Positions 42,338 to 50,736 of a stretch of DNA of 52,539 nucleotides are shown here, piece after piece. This stretch comes from Virgisporangium ochraceum. Lineage in GTDB: Bacteria; Actinomycetota; Actinomycetes; Mycobacteriales; Micromonosporaceae. How positions within the stretch are numbered: position 1 is the stretch's first letter; each line of letters opens with the position of its first letter. The position numbers and the translations under genes were made by a program. Location of the stretch: NCBI RefSeq assembly GCF_016863655.1, contig NZ_BOPH01000047.1, positions 1-52,539 on the forward strand, in the 5' to 3' direction. The notes beneath the pieces were generated by a model. That model was not told where the DNA came from. It was given only the letters and a program-made list of their open reading frames with translations, and did not search any database.

Positions 42338-43666
42338 TTGACCACCGACGTCCTTGTCGTGCACGGCGGCTCGCCGTTGCGCGGGCAGATCCGCGTTCGC
42401 GGAGCCAAGAACCTCGTCTCCAAGGCGATGGTCGCGGCGCTCCTCGGCGACTCGCCGAGCCGCCTGTACGACGTGCCGGCCATCCGGGACGTCGAGATCG
42501 TCCGCGGTCTCCTCGAGCTGCACGGCGTGCGGGTCTCCGACGGGGAGGAGCACGGCGAGCTCGTCTTCGACCCGGCCAACGTCGAGCGCGCCAACGTCGA
42601 CGAGATCAACGTGCACGCGGGGTCGAGCCGGATCCCGATCCTGTTCTGCGGGCCGCTGCTGCACAAGCTCGGCCACGCGTTCATCCCCGACCTGGGCGGC
42701 TGCAACATCGGTGGCCGGCCGATCGACTTCCACCTGCAGGCGCTGCGCGAGATGGGCGCGGTCGTCGACAAGACGCCGTCCGGGCTCGACATCACCGCGC
42801 CGAACGGGCTGCAGGGCACCAAGTTCGAGCTGCCGTACCCGAGTGTCGGCGCCACCGAGCAGGTGCTGCTGGCGGCCGTGCGCGCGCACGGGGTCACCGA
42901 GCTGCGCAACGCGGCCGTCGAGCCGGAGATCATGGACCTGATCGCGATCCTCCAGAAGATGGGCGCGATCATCAACGTCCACACCGACCGGGTGATCGAG
43001 ATCGAGGGCGTCGACCGCCTGCGCGGCTACACCCACCGGCCGATCCCCGACCGCATCGAGGCGGCGAGCTGGGCGGCCGCGGCGCTGGCCACCGGCGGCG
43101 ACGTCTACGTGCAGGGTGCCCGCCAGGCCGAGATGATGACGTTCCTGAACCTGTACACCAAGGTCGGCGGCGCGTTCGACATCGACGACTCCCCCACCGG
43201 TGGCATCCGGTTCTGGCACCCGGGCGGCGAGCTCAAGGCCGTTCTGCTGGAGACCGACGTGCACCCCGGGTTCATGACCGACTGGCAGCAGCCGATGGTC
43301 GTCGCGCTGACCCAGGCCCGCGGGCTGTCGATCGTCCACGAGACCGTGTACGAGCGACGCCTCGGCTACACCGACGCGCTGAACCAGATGGGCGCCACGA
43401 TCCAGACCTACCGCGAGTGCCTGGGTGGCACGCCGTGCCGGTTCGGCCGGCGCAACTTCACCCACTCCGCGGTGATCGCCGGTCCGTCGAAGCTGCTGGC
43501 CCACGACGTGGTGATCCCCGACCTGCGGGCCGGGTTCAGCCACCTGATCGCGGCGCTGGCGGCGGAGGGCACCTCGCGGGTCTACGGCGTGGAGCTGATC
43601 CGGCGCGGCTACGAGGACTTCGAGGCCAAGCTGGCGGCCCTCGGTGCGTCGGTCGAGAAAGGCTGA
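42338..43666 (+). CDS. murA: UDP-N-acetylglucosamine 1-carboxyvinyltransferase (MurA family)
   Basis: 442 residues, inside-out alpha/beta barrel of the EPSP synthase family. The N-terminal GQIRVRGAKNLVSKAMVAAL carries the catalytic Lys-Asn pair, and LGGCNIGGRPIDFHL contains the cysteine that fosfomycin alkylates. It adds enolpyruvate to UDP-GlcNAc, the first committed step of peptidoglycan synthesis. GGAGG stands 5 nt before the TTG at 42338; a GTG at 42326 overlaps that Shine-Dalgarno and is unlikely. It may be one of two MurA paralogs. Confidence 0.92.
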   Translation: MTTDVLVVHGGSPLRGQIRVRGAKNLVSKAMVAALLGDSPSRLYDVPAIRDVEIVRGLLELHGVRVSDGEEHGELVFDPANVERANVDEINVHAGSSRIPILFCGPLLHKLGHAFIPDLGGCNIGGRPIDFHLQALREMGAVVDKTPSGLDITAPNGLQGTKFELPYPSVGATEQVLLAAVRAHGVTELRNAAVEPEIMDLIAILQKMGAIINVHTDRVIEIEGVDRLRGYTHRPIPDRIEAASWAAAALATGGDVYVQGARQAEMMTFLNLYTKVGGAFDIDDSPTGGIRFWHPGGELKAVLLETDVHPGFMTDWQQPMVVALTQARGLSIVHETVYERRLGYTDALNQMGATIQTYRECLGGTPCRFGRRNFTHSAVIAGPSKLLAHDVVIPDLRAGFSHLIAALAAEGTSRVYGVELIRRGYEDFEAKLAALGASVEKG

Positions 43667-43697
43667 ATCGGCCGACAACGCTTGAACGACGCTCGGT

Positions 43698-43703
43698 TAC
43701 TCT
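43698..43703 (+). promoter_or_regulatory. -10 element, leaderless DUF3043 gene
   Basis: TACTCT ends exactly 7 nt before the GTG at 43710; no Shine-Dalgarno. Confidence 0.4.
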
Positions 43704-43709
43704 GACTGC

Positions 43710-44327
43710 GTGCCGTCGCTGTTCAAACGCAAGACCGTCGAAGAGACCGAGCCAGCGGTCGAGGTCGTCGAGGAGGTGCGTCCCAAGGGGCGCACCTTGA
43801 GCAAGCGCGAGCTCGGCCAGGAGACGAAGAAGCGGCCGAGCGCCAACCCGCGCTCCGCCGCGACCGCGCCGCCGGCCGACCGCAAGGAGGCGCTGAAGCG
43901 CTCCCGCGAGAAGGCCCGCGAAGACCGTGCCGAGCGCCGCGCGGCGATGATGGCCGGCGACGACCGGTACCTCCTCCCCCGCGACAAGGGCCCGGAGCGC
44001 GCCATGGTGCGCGACGTGGTCGACCGGCGGCTCACCATCGGCACCTGGTTCTTCGGTGGCGCGCTGATCGTGCTGATCGGCTCGTCGGCCGCGATGCCGC
44101 CGCTCGTCCAGGCGGTGTCGAACGTCCTCTGGGCCCTGCTGGCGCTCGGCACGCTGGTCGACAGCATCCTGCTCGGTCGCGAGGTCAAGCGCCGGATGCG
44201 CGAGCAGTTCCCGAAGAGCACGCAGAAGCTGACCTCGCTGTACCTGTACGCCTCGATGCGCGGCCTGACGTTCCGCCGCCTCCGCGTGCCGAAGCCCCGC
44301 GTCAAGATCGGCCAGAAGCTCGACTGA
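43710..44327 (+). CDS. DUF3043 membrane protein
   Basis: 205 residues. A long charged cytoplasmic N-terminus (to about 105, rich in Lys/Arg/Glu, with RSREKAREDRAERRAAMM) leads to DRRLTIGTWFFGG and two membrane helices (about 112-132 and 138-156), then a basic C-terminal tail ending KPRVKIGQKLD. This is the actinobacteria-specific DUF3043 family of unknown role. The gene is monocistronic and leaderless. Confidence 0.83.
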   Translation: MPSLFKRKTVEETEPAVEVVEEVRPKGRTLSKRELGQETKKRPSANPRSAATAPPADRKEALKRSREKAREDRAERRAAMMAGDDRYLLPRDKGPERAMVRDVVDRRLTIGTWFFGGALIVLIGSSAAMPPLVQAVSNVLWALLALGTLVDSILLGREVKRRMREQFPKSTQKLTSLYLYASMRGLTFRRLRVPKPRVKIGQKLD

Positions 44328-44347
44328 CCCGCCCGGTAGCGGGCGGG
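44328..44347 (+). terminator. Short hairpin after the DUF3043 gene
   Basis: CCCGCCCG (44328-44335) pairs with CGGGCGGG (44340-44347) across a 4-nt loop, directly after the stop codon; TTTC follows 8 nt later. Confidence 0.5.
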
Positions 44348-44359
44348 GCCGCCTTTCAT

Positions 44360-44420
44360 AAACGACGCTCGATCCAGTGCGCTTTCCCGCCCGCGGGGCG
44401 CACCGGATCGAGCGTCGTTT
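44360..44420. repeat. IR-2 inverted repeat, copy 2
   Basis: Arms 44360-44382 and 44398-44420 pair over 23 bp with one mismatch around a 15-nt loop. The core GACGCTCGATCCRGTG is shared with copy 1. It lies in the gap between the convergent DUF3043 and ABC ATPase genes, and is separated from the ATPase stop by the 14-bp tandem array. Confidence 0.9.
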
Positions 44421-44446
44421 GTGCGCGGGCCGACGCGCAGCAGTGG

Positions 44447-44516
44447 CGGCAGGTGCGCGGTGGCAGGTGCGCGGTGGCAGGTGCGCGGTGGCAGGTGCGC
44501 GGTGGCAGGTGCGCGG
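44447..44516. repeat. 14-bp tandem array, five units
   Basis: Five head-to-tail units of TGGCAGGTGCGCGG; only the first base of the first unit differs. The array ends 4 bp before the stop codon of the ABC ATPase gene and begins 26 bp from IR-2 copy 2. Confidence 0.95.
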
Positions 44517-44520
44517 TGGA

Positions 44521-45471
44521 TCAACCGCCCGAGTAGAGCTTCGCCACCACGTCCTCGATTTCGGGTTCCAGGATTGCCACGTCGCGCAGCTTGCCCGTGC
44601 CCGCCAGTGCCGCCAGTAGCGGGCCGGGTGGGCCGGTCAGCGCGTAGGTGAGGCGACGACCGCCGCTCTCGGTGGCCTCCAGCAGGGCACCCGGCACGTC
44701 CAGGGGGTCGGTGGGCTCGTCGAGGTCCACCACCACCCGCCGCTGGGAACCGTAGCGGGAGTGCAGGTCGTCGAGGGTGCCGTCATGCACGATGCGGCCG
44801 TGGTCGACCACGACCAGGCGGCGGCAGAGGCGTTCGATGTCGGCCAGGTCGTGGGTGGTCAGCACCAGCGTGGTGTCGCCCTCGGCACCCAGGTCGGCGA
44901 GGAACTCGCGCACCGCCTGCTTGCTCACCACGTCGAGGCCGATCGTGGGCTCGTCCAGGAACAGCACGCTCGGACCGTGCAGCAGGGCCGCGGTCAGCTC
45001 GCCGCGCATGCGCTGGCCCAGCGACAACTGGCGCACCGGCTGGTCGAGGAAGGAGTCGAGGTCGAGGAGACGGCGGCAGCGCGCCAGCCGGGCGGCGTGG
45101 TCGGCCGCCGGCACCCGGTAGATGTGGCGGAGCAGGTCGAACGAGTCGGCCAGGGGCAGGTCCCACCACAGCTGCGACCGCTGGCCGAACACCACCCCGA
45201 TGCGCCGCGCCATCGCGACCCGCTGCGGCACCGGCTCGAACCCGCACACCCGCACGTGGCCGGCCGACGGGAACAGCACCCCGGTGAACATCTTCAACGT
45301 GGTGGACTTGCCGGCGCCGTTCGGCCCGATGTAGCCGACCATCTCGCCCGCCTCGACCGTCAGGTCGATGCCGTCGACGGCGGCCACCACGCGTCTCTCC
45401 CGTCGCAGCCGACCCGTACGCTGGCGTACGGTGAAGTCCTTGCGCAGTTCGCGCGCCTCGATCACGGCCAC
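44521..45471 (-). CDS. ABC-2 transporter ATP-binding protein
   Basis: 316 residues. Walker A YIGPNGAGKSTTLKM, signature LSLGQRMRGEL, Walker B VLFLDEPTIGLD and H-loop TTHDLADIE are intact. A C-terminal extension of about 70 residues follows the nucleotide-binding domain, as in ABC-2 exporters. It powers the two permeases encoded upstream. The GTG at 45471 has the Shine-Dalgarno AGGAGGGG (45479-45486), which touches the CTAG end of the inserted element; the element therefore separates this gene from its permease genes by 289 bp. Confidence 0.93.
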   Translation of the reverse strand: MAVIEARELRKDFTVRQRTGRLRRERRVVAAVDGIDLTVEAGEMVGYIGPNGAGKSTTLKMFTGVLFPSAGHVRVCGFEPVPQRVAMARRIGVVFGQRSQLWWDLPLADSFDLLRHIYRVPAADHAARLARCRRLLDLDSFLDQPVRQLSLGQRMRGELTAALLHGPSVLFLDEPTIGLDVVSKQAVREFLADLGAEGDTTLVLTTHDLADIERLCRRLVVVDHGRIVHDGTLDDLHSRYGSQRRVVVDLDEPTDPLDVPGALLEATESGGRRLTYALTGPPGPLLAALAGTGKLRDVAILEPEIEDVVAKLYSGG

Positions 45472-45484
45472 AGCGGCACCCCTC

Positions 45485-45764
45485 CTAGTGTCCTGAGTCG
45501 TTGATTCGTTTGCGGTCGTGGTGTGTCACTGTGCGTTCGGACGCCCTGTCTTCGCGGGGCTTCGGGGTGTGTGTTGATCGTTGTTTGAGGAACGGAACTG
45601 CAGTGGGGCTTCACGTTCGTTCCTCGGACGACGATCAAGGCGGCCGGCACAGACGTAGTGGGCGGATTTGGGGTGACAGACAGTGGTGGCGGGGGTCCGT
45701 CCGAGCTGAATGTCGGCTTTGCCCAATCCGCGACTGCGCGCGAACCTGCGACTCGGGACACTAG
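45485..45764. mobile_element. MITE-like element with terminal inverted repeats and CTAG flanks
   Basis: The ends TGTCCTGAGTCG (45489-45500) and CGACTCGGGACA (45749-45760) are inverted repeats; over 20 bp they match at 16 positions. CTAG flanks both ends (45485-45488 and 45761-45764) as a target-site duplication, typical of IS5-group elements. The 272-bp interior has no transposase. Removing the element plus one CTAG restores a compact junction of permease stop, Shine-Dalgarno and ATPase start. An internal hairpin, 45574-45594 with 45618-45638, pairs over 21 bp. Part of the interior recurs at 52479. Confidence 0.85.
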
Positions 45765-46561
45765 GAACCGGTACTGCGGTACCGGCGCACGCCGGCCCGC
45801 CACAGCAGGGCGGCCGCGCCGCACGCCACCAGCCCGACCGGCAGGCTCAGCCAACCGAACCAGGCCGGCCCTCCGAGCGGGTCGGATCGGCCGAGCAGCA
45901 CAAGCGCCGGGTAGTAGCCGGTGAAACCGAGCCCGAGCCCGAACGCGAAGACGTTCCGGAACGCCGGGCCGTACACGGTGATCGGGTAGGTCGCGAAGTC
46001 CCGGCCGCCGTAGGTGAAACTGTTGCTGAACTCGCCCGACTCGATCCACCAGAACGCCACCGTGCCCGCGCCGGTGAAGATCGCGCCGAAGAGTAGGGCG
46101 CCGCCCAGCGAAGCTGCCAGTACCAGTGCTGTTCCGGTGGGCGTCCAATCGACCCCCGACCACGCCGCCGCGACCGGGACCAGAACGACCGCGACGGCCA
46201 ATCGCCCGGCCCGACGCGGCGCGAACTCCGTCGCGACGAGCTGGCCCAGCGCCCCGAGCGGACGCAGCAGCACCGCGTCCATGCGCCCGGTGCGCACGAG
46301 GTTGCGGATGGTGTCCATGTTGCCGACGACCAGGTCGGCGGTGGCGAACCCGACCGTGGCGAGCGTCGCCATCAGCATCGCCTCGGCCGTCGTGAACCCG
46401 GCCACCAGCCCGGTGGCCTGGAACAGCACCACCACCGCCGACAGGTCGAGCAGTCCGATCACCACCGAGCCGAGCACGTCGAGCCAGAACGACAGCCGGT
46501 ACTGCGCCTGGGCCCGGGTCTGCGCGGCGAACAGCCGCAGGTACGGAGCGACCTCAACCAC
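45761..46561 (-). CDS. ABC-2 transporter permease, second subunit
   Basis: 266 residues with six predicted membrane helices in the ABC2_membrane_6 style, including the long cytoplasmic loop DTIRNLVRTGRMDAVLLRPLG after helix 2. Such permeases act as pairs and usually export; the substrate is unknown. The TAG stop codon is the CTAG at the border of the inserted element. The GTG start overlaps the stop of the first permease by 8 nt. Confidence 0.85.
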   Translation of the reverse strand: MVEVAPYLRLFAAQTRAQAQYRLSFWLDVLGSVVIGLLDLSAVVVLFQATGLVAGFTTAEAMLMATLATVGFATADLVVGNMDTIRNLVRTGRMDAVLLRPLGALGQLVATEFAPRRAGRLAVAVVLVPVAAAWSGVDWTPTGTALVLAASLGGALLFGAIFTGAGTVAFWWIESGEFSNSFTYGGRDFATYPITVYGPAFRNVFAFGLGLGFTGYYPALVLLGRSDPLGGPAWFGWLSLPVGLVACGAAALLWRAGVRRYRSTGS

Positions 46562-47342
46562 CCTGCACCACCAGCTTCCGTTCCGCGCGGCGGTGCACGG
46601 CCCGCCCGACCGACAGCACCACCACCGCCCAGAACGCCTGCGTCGCCACCATCAGGTACGGGTGGTCGGTCCGCTCGACGAGGATGTCCATCGGCGCCTG
46701 CACCATCGACGCGAACGGCAACCCGTAGACCAGCACCGTCGACCACGGCTCCGGCACCAGCCACAGCGGGAAGTACAGGCCCGACGCCGCGCCCGACAGC
46801 AGCAACCACAGCACCATCGGCCCGCGGACGTCGAGCAGCCAGTACGCCGAGCACGTGACGATGAACCGGCAGCCGAAGCAGACCGTGACGGCCAGGCACA
46901 GCGACACCGCGAACAGCGGGTACGTGGCCGGGTCGGCCGGCAGGTACATCCGGAAGAACAGCAGACCGGCCGCGACCGGCAACGTGAACCGGGTGAGCAG
47001 GTGGTAGACGGCCCGGCCGACGTCGGTGGCGAACTGGTGCCGCAACGGGTCGACCGGGCGCAGCAGGTCGACCACCACGTCGCCGTTGCGGATGCGCTCG
47101 GCCCGCTCGCCGATGTCGCCCCACAGCGCCACCACGGCGAGGATGCCCTGGCTGCAGAAGACGAACGTGGCGATCTTCGCCCCGTCGTATCCGGCGATGG
47201 AGCCGCCGGCGGAGGCGGCCACCGCGAGAAGCGTGTAGTAGCGCAGGAACCCGAACGTGATGTTCGTGGTGGCTCCCGCGACGGTCGCGATCCGGTAGGT
47301 CGCATGCCGCCGGAAGCCCGCCCGGGCCAGCGCGAGGTACAC
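46554..47342 (-). CDS. ABC-2 transporter permease, first subunit
   Basis: 262 residues, six predicted membrane helices, same family as its neighbour. It has the equivalent loop GDIGERAERIRNGDVVVDLL and a paired-helix segment YGLPFASMVQAPMDILVERT near the C-terminus. The GTG at 47342 has AAGGAG 6 nt upstream. It is the first gene of the operon permease-permease-[element]-ATPase and is divergent from the WG-repeat gene. Confidence 0.85.
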   Translation of the reverse strand: MYLALARAGFRRHATYRIATVAGATTNITFGFLRYYTLLAVAASAGGSIAGYDGAKIATFVFCSQGILAVVALWGDIGERAERIRNGDVVVDLLRPVDPLRHQFATDVGRAVYHLLTRFTLPVAAGLLFFRMYLPADPATYPLFAVSLCLAVTVCFGCRFIVTCSAYWLLDVRGPMVLWLLLSGAASGLYFPLWLVPEPWSTVLVYGLPFASMVQAPMDILVERTDHPYLMVATQAFWAVVVLSVGRAVHRRAERKLVVQGG

Positions 47343-47434
47343 GGAGCTCTCCTTGAGCGGGGTGCCAGCGACCGCGAAGAATGTAGTCGGGCGTCGAACC
47401 GGGCGCACCCGACTTTCGCGGAGGTAGTGACCGG

Positions 47435-48616
47435 ATGGGTGACCGCGATCCGTTCCGGCTGCTGGCCGAATACCGGTACACGTTCGATCCCGACACCTTG
47501 CGGGAGGTCCTCGACGAGGCCGACACCGCGCTGTTCGAGGAGATCCGCGCCGGCCTCACCGCGCAGCTCGAAGCCGCGCGCGACGACAGGTCGCGCGCGC
47601 GGCTGCTCAGCGTCCGCGCGGCGGTCGCGCGTGGTCTCGGCGATCTGGGACCGGCGAGAGCGGACGGGGTACGCGCGCTCGCGTACGCCGAGTCGGTCGG
47701 CGACCTGGTGCTGCTCTCGGCGGTACAGACGCGGTTGGCGCACGTGCTGCAGTGGCTCGGCGAGTTCGAGGCGGCCGACCGGCTGTTCGCATACGCCCTC
47801 TCCCCCGACCTGCCCGACCGGGCCCTCGCGGCGACACACCAGCACGCCGGCAAGTGCGCCTTCGACCAGGGCCGCTACATCGAGGCGGTGACCCACTTCG
47901 AGAAGGCGCTGGAGCTGCGGCGCGACGACCCCGACCCGGGGCTGCTGGCGAGCACCGAGGTCGCGCTCGACGGCGTGTTCCGGAAGGTCGCCGAGCACGG
48001 GTGGGGCCCCTACGCGCGTCCCGTCGAGGAGATCCTCGGTGTGCGGCCCGCGCCCGAACCGGCGTTCGACGGCCACTGGGGCTACGCCCTCGACGGTCGT
48101 TTCGTGATCGCGCCGATGTTCGCCGACGCCCAACCGTTCTCCGGCGGCGTCGCGTGGGTGCGGCCGCTGCAGGCCCGCGGATGGGCGCTCATCGACGAGG
48201 TCGGCGGCCAGCTGATCGCGCCGTCGTACGACGAGGTGCGCCCGTTCCGGCGCGGGCTGGCCGCGGTGGCCCGCGCCGGCCGGTGGGGCGCGGTCGACCC
48301 GGCCGGCGCGGTGGTCGTCCCGCTGGAGTTCGACGGGTTCGCGACGGCGCTGCACGACGGCCGGTATGTCGACGGGTTCAGCGACGGCGGCTACGCGGTG
48401 GTGCGGCGCAACGACCGGTCGGGTGTCGTCGATCACACCGGTGCGCTGCTGGTGCCGACGGCGTACACGGGCGTGGTGCTGCACCCGGTCGCGTTTCTGG
48501 TGACCGACGGCCTGCACTGGGGTGCGCTCGACCGGGACGGGCGGCCGCTGCTCGACCTCGTGCACCCGAGCCGCACGGCGCTCGACCCGTTGTTGATCAC
48601 GCGGGTCGACCGGTAG
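47435..48616 (+). CDS. WG-repeat protein with TPR-like N-terminus
   Basis: 393 residues. The N-terminal half is alpha-helical with TPR-like units (AALAYAESVGDLVLLS type helices, and ALELRRDDPDPGLLAS). The C-terminal half is a series of WG beta-repeats: HWGYALDGRFVIAP, GWALIDEVGGQLIAP, RWGAVDPAGAVVVP, RSGVVDHTGALLVP and HWGALDRDGRPLL. Such repeats form a scaffold for protein binding. No catalytic motif or signal peptide. GGAGG precedes the ATG by 10 nt. Divergent from the ABC transporter; a functional link is not shown. Confidence 0.82.
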   Translation: MGDRDPFRLLAEYRYTFDPDTLREVLDEADTALFEEIRAGLTAQLEAARDDRSRARLLSVRAAVARGLGDLGPARADGVRALAYAESVGDLVLLSAVQTRLAHVLQWLGEFEAADRLFAYALSPDLPDRALAATHQHAGKCAFDQGRYIEAVTHFEKALELRRDDPDPGLLASTEVALDGVFRKVAEHGWGPYARPVEEILGVRPAPEPAFDGHWGYALDGRFVIAPMFADAQPFSGGVAWVRPLQARGWALIDEVGGQLIAPSYDEVRPFRRGLAAVARAGRWGAVDPAGAVVVPLEFDGFATALHDGRYVDGFSDGGYAVVRRNDRSGVVDHTGALLVPTAYTGVVLHPVAFLVTDGLHWGALDRDGRPLLDLVHPSRTALDPLLITRVDR

Positions 48617-48636
48617 GTGGATAAGGTCTGGAGATT

Positions 48637-49635
48637 ATGGAATTCCGACACCTTGGCCGCTCCGGGATGCTGGTGAGCGCCATCTCGTACGGCAACTGGA
48701 TCACGCACGGCTCCCAGGTCGAGGAGGATGCCGCCACCGCGTGCGTCCGTGCCGCGCTCGACCTGGGCATCACCACCTTCGACACCGCCGACGTCTACGC
48801 CGGGACCCGGGCGGAGGCGGTTCTCGGCCGCGCGCTGAAGGGCGAGCGCCGCGAGGGCCTGGAGATCTTCACCAAGGTCTTCTGGCCGACCGGACCCGGC
48901 CGCAACGACCGCGGGCTCAGCCGCAAGCACATCATGGAGTCGATCAACGGCTCGCTGACGCGGCTGCAGACCGACTACGTCGACCTCTACCAGGCCCACC
49001 GGTACGACAACTTCACGCCGCTCGAGGAGACGATGGAGGCCTTCGCCGACATCGTGCACAGCGGCAAGGCGCACTACATCGGCGTCTCGGAGTGGCGGGC
49101 CGAGCACATCCGGGCCGCGCACGAGCTCGCCCGCGAGCTGAAGATCCACCTGGTCTCGTCGCAGCCGCAGTACTCGATGCTGTGGCGCGTGATCGAGGCC
49201 GAGGTCGTGCCCACGTGCGAGGAGCTGGGCATCGGCCAGATCGTGTGGTCGCCGCTGGCCCAGGGCGTGCTGACCGGCAAGTACCTGCCGGGTCAGGCCC
49301 CGCCGAGCGGGTCCCGGGCGACCGACGACCAGGGCGGCGCCAACATGATCAAGTCGTGGCTGCGCGACGAGGTGCTCGAGGCGGTGCAGAAGCTCAAGCC
49401 GATCGCCGACCAGGCCGGCTGCACGCTCGCGCAGCTCGCCGTGGCGTGGGTGCTGAACAACAGCAACGTGTCGTCGGCGATCGTCGGGGCCACCCGGCCG
49501 GAGCAGCTGACCGACAACGTCAAGGCGCTCGACGTCACGCTCGACGCCGACATGCTGAAGGCGATCGACGAGGCCCTCGGCGACGTGGTGACGACCGACC
49601 CGTCGAAGACCCAGGTGCCGGCGCAGCGCCCGTAA
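48637..49635 (+). CDS. Aldo/keto reductase (Kv-beta-like)
   Basis: 332 residues, TIM-barrel NADPH-dependent oxidoreductase. It shows TFDTADVYAGTRAEAVLG (catalytic Asp/Tyr), IFTKVFWPT (Lys), DLYQAHRYD (His), and the C-terminal SSAIVGATRPEQL NADPH-binding segment. Closest in style to AKR6/potassium-channel beta subunit-like and YghZ enzymes that reduce small aldehydes. The gene starts 20 nt after the WG-repeat stop and may be co-transcribed with it. The end is convergent with the M50 protease gene. Confidence 0.92.
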   Translation: MEFRHLGRSGMLVSAISYGNWITHGSQVEEDAATACVRAALDLGITTFDTADVYAGTRAEAVLGRALKGERREGLEIFTKVFWPTGPGRNDRGLSRKHIMESINGSLTRLQTDYVDLYQAHRYDNFTPLEETMEAFADIVHSGKAHYIGVSEWRAEHIRAAHELARELKIHLVSSQPQYSMLWRVIEAEVVPTCEELGIGQIVWSPLAQGVLTGKYLPGQAPPSGSRATDDQGGANMIKSWLRDEVLEAVQKLKPIADQAGCTLAQLAVAWVLNNSNVSSAIVGATRPEQLTDNVKALDVTLDADMLKAIDEALGDVVTTDPSKTQVPAQRP

Positions 49636-49683
49636 CGGTGGGTCCGCGGTGCGGCGCCTGCGGGCGTCGCACCGCGAACCGCG

Positions 49684-50451
49684 CTACAGCCAGAACCGGA
49701 ACAGGCGGAAGCCGTCTCCGTAGAGGTCCTCGGGGAGACCCAGCGCGTTGGAGATCGCGAAGACCACGCTGAAGAACGCGTTGTTGATCCGCGGCTCCCA
49801 CAGCAGGGCGAACAGCAGCAGGAACCCGAACGGCGCCACCTTGGCGAAGCCGCGCTGCCAGTCGGGCTTGAGCCACGGCTCGATGAGGTTGCCGCCGTCG
49901 ATGCCGGGAATCGGAAGCAGGTTCAGCAGCGACGCGGTGATCTGCAGGAACGCCAGGAACGCCACCGCCGCCCAGAACTCGAAGTGGGCGTAGATGTCGA
50001 CACCGATCGCGAACGGGACCGTGAGAACCAGCGCGAACAGGATGTTCATCGCCGGCCCGGCGAAGCTGACGAAGCTGTCCCAGCCCTTGCCGCGCAGCCG
50101 GTGCTTGTCGACCCACACCGCGCCGCCGGGCAGCCCGATGCCGCCGAGGATGACGAACAGCACCGGCAGGATCACCGACAACAGGACGTGCGAGTACTTC
50201 AGCGGGTTGAGCGTCAGGTAGCCGCGGCCGGCCACGCCGTGGTCACCACCGCGGAAGGCGGTGAGCGCGTGGGCGTACTCGTGCAGGCACAGCGACACCA
50301 GCCAGCCGGCGACCACGAACAGGAAGACGTTCACCCCGGAGTGTCCGAAGCCCTGCCACAGCATCACCCCGGCGGTGACGAACAACGCGACGATGGCCAG
50401 GAAGATGGCGCTCGGCCGGAACGCGCTCCGGGGTGCCCTGACCTCGTACAT
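49684..50451 (-). CDS. M50/site-2-protease-like membrane metallopeptidase
   Basis: 255 residues, six predicted membrane helices. The zinc-binding LCLHEYAHALTA (HExxH) lies near residue 57 and the second ligand motif NLLPIPGIDGGNL (N-x2-P-x-P-x2-DGG) near 180. It should cut transmembrane substrates, possibly anti-sigma factors, but no anti-sigma gene is present. ATG at 50451 is used; a GTG one codon upstream overlaps the preceding stop (GTGATG). It is coupled to the small gene upstream. Confidence 0.88.
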   Translation of the reverse strand: MYEVRAPRSAFRPSAIFLAIVALFVTAGVMLWQGFGHSGVNVFLFVVAGWLVSLCLHEYAHALTAFRGGDHGVAGRGYLTLNPLKYSHVLLSVILPVLFVILGGIGLPGGAVWVDKHRLRGKGWDSFVSFAGPAMNILFALVLTVPFAIGVDIYAHFEFWAAVAFLAFLQITASLLNLLPIPGIDGGNLIEPWLKPDWQRGFAKVAPFGFLLLFALLWEPRINNAFFSVVFAISNALGLPEDLYGDGFRLFRFWL

Positions 50452-50654
50452 CACTCGGTGGTGGCGGGCGTGAGCGGCATGCGGTACTCGAGCCGGTTCT
50501 CCTCGTAGAGCGCCACCCGCAGCACCCCACGCGCGCTGAGCTCACGCCAGCTCTGGCCGATCCAGCTCTCGGCGTCGGACTGGCTGGCGAACGCCTCGTT
50601 CGGGCCGTCGAGCGCCCCGCCCTGCGCGTCTTCGTACCGCCACGTCCACGCCAT
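50451..50654 (-). CDS. Small conserved protein upstream of the M50 protease
   Basis: 67 residues. Starts MAWTWRYEDAQGGALDG and ends with RVALYEENRLEYRM; a helix ASQSDAESWIGQSWRELS lies between. The pattern (Trp-rich front, single alpha-helix, two strands) suggests a small folded adaptor. AGGGAG stands 7 nt before the ATG. The TGA is shared with the protease start, so it may be a partner of the protease. No family recognised. Confidence 0.7.
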   Translation of the reverse strand: MAWTWRYEDAQGGALDGPNEAFASQSDAESWIGQSWRELSARGVLRVALYEENRLEYRMPLTPATTE

Positions 50655-50723
50655 GCCACGCTCCCTGAACTTGATTGTGCCCAAGGGTACCGGGGCGGCA
50701 GGGTACCGCCGCTGCGCGGGCCA

Positions 50724-50729
50724 TAGGCT
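50724..50729 (+). promoter_or_regulatory. -10 element, leaderless CobU/CobT-like gene
   Basis: TAGGCT ends 8 nt before the ATG at 50737 and there is no Shine-Dalgarno. Confidence 0.4.
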
Positions 50730-50736
50730 AGCGGGC

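Noticed and set aside
45526..45726. 66-codon minus-strand open frame inside the MITE-like element
   Set aside because: No transposase motif or Shine-Dalgarno; the hairpin and repeat nature explain the sequence better.
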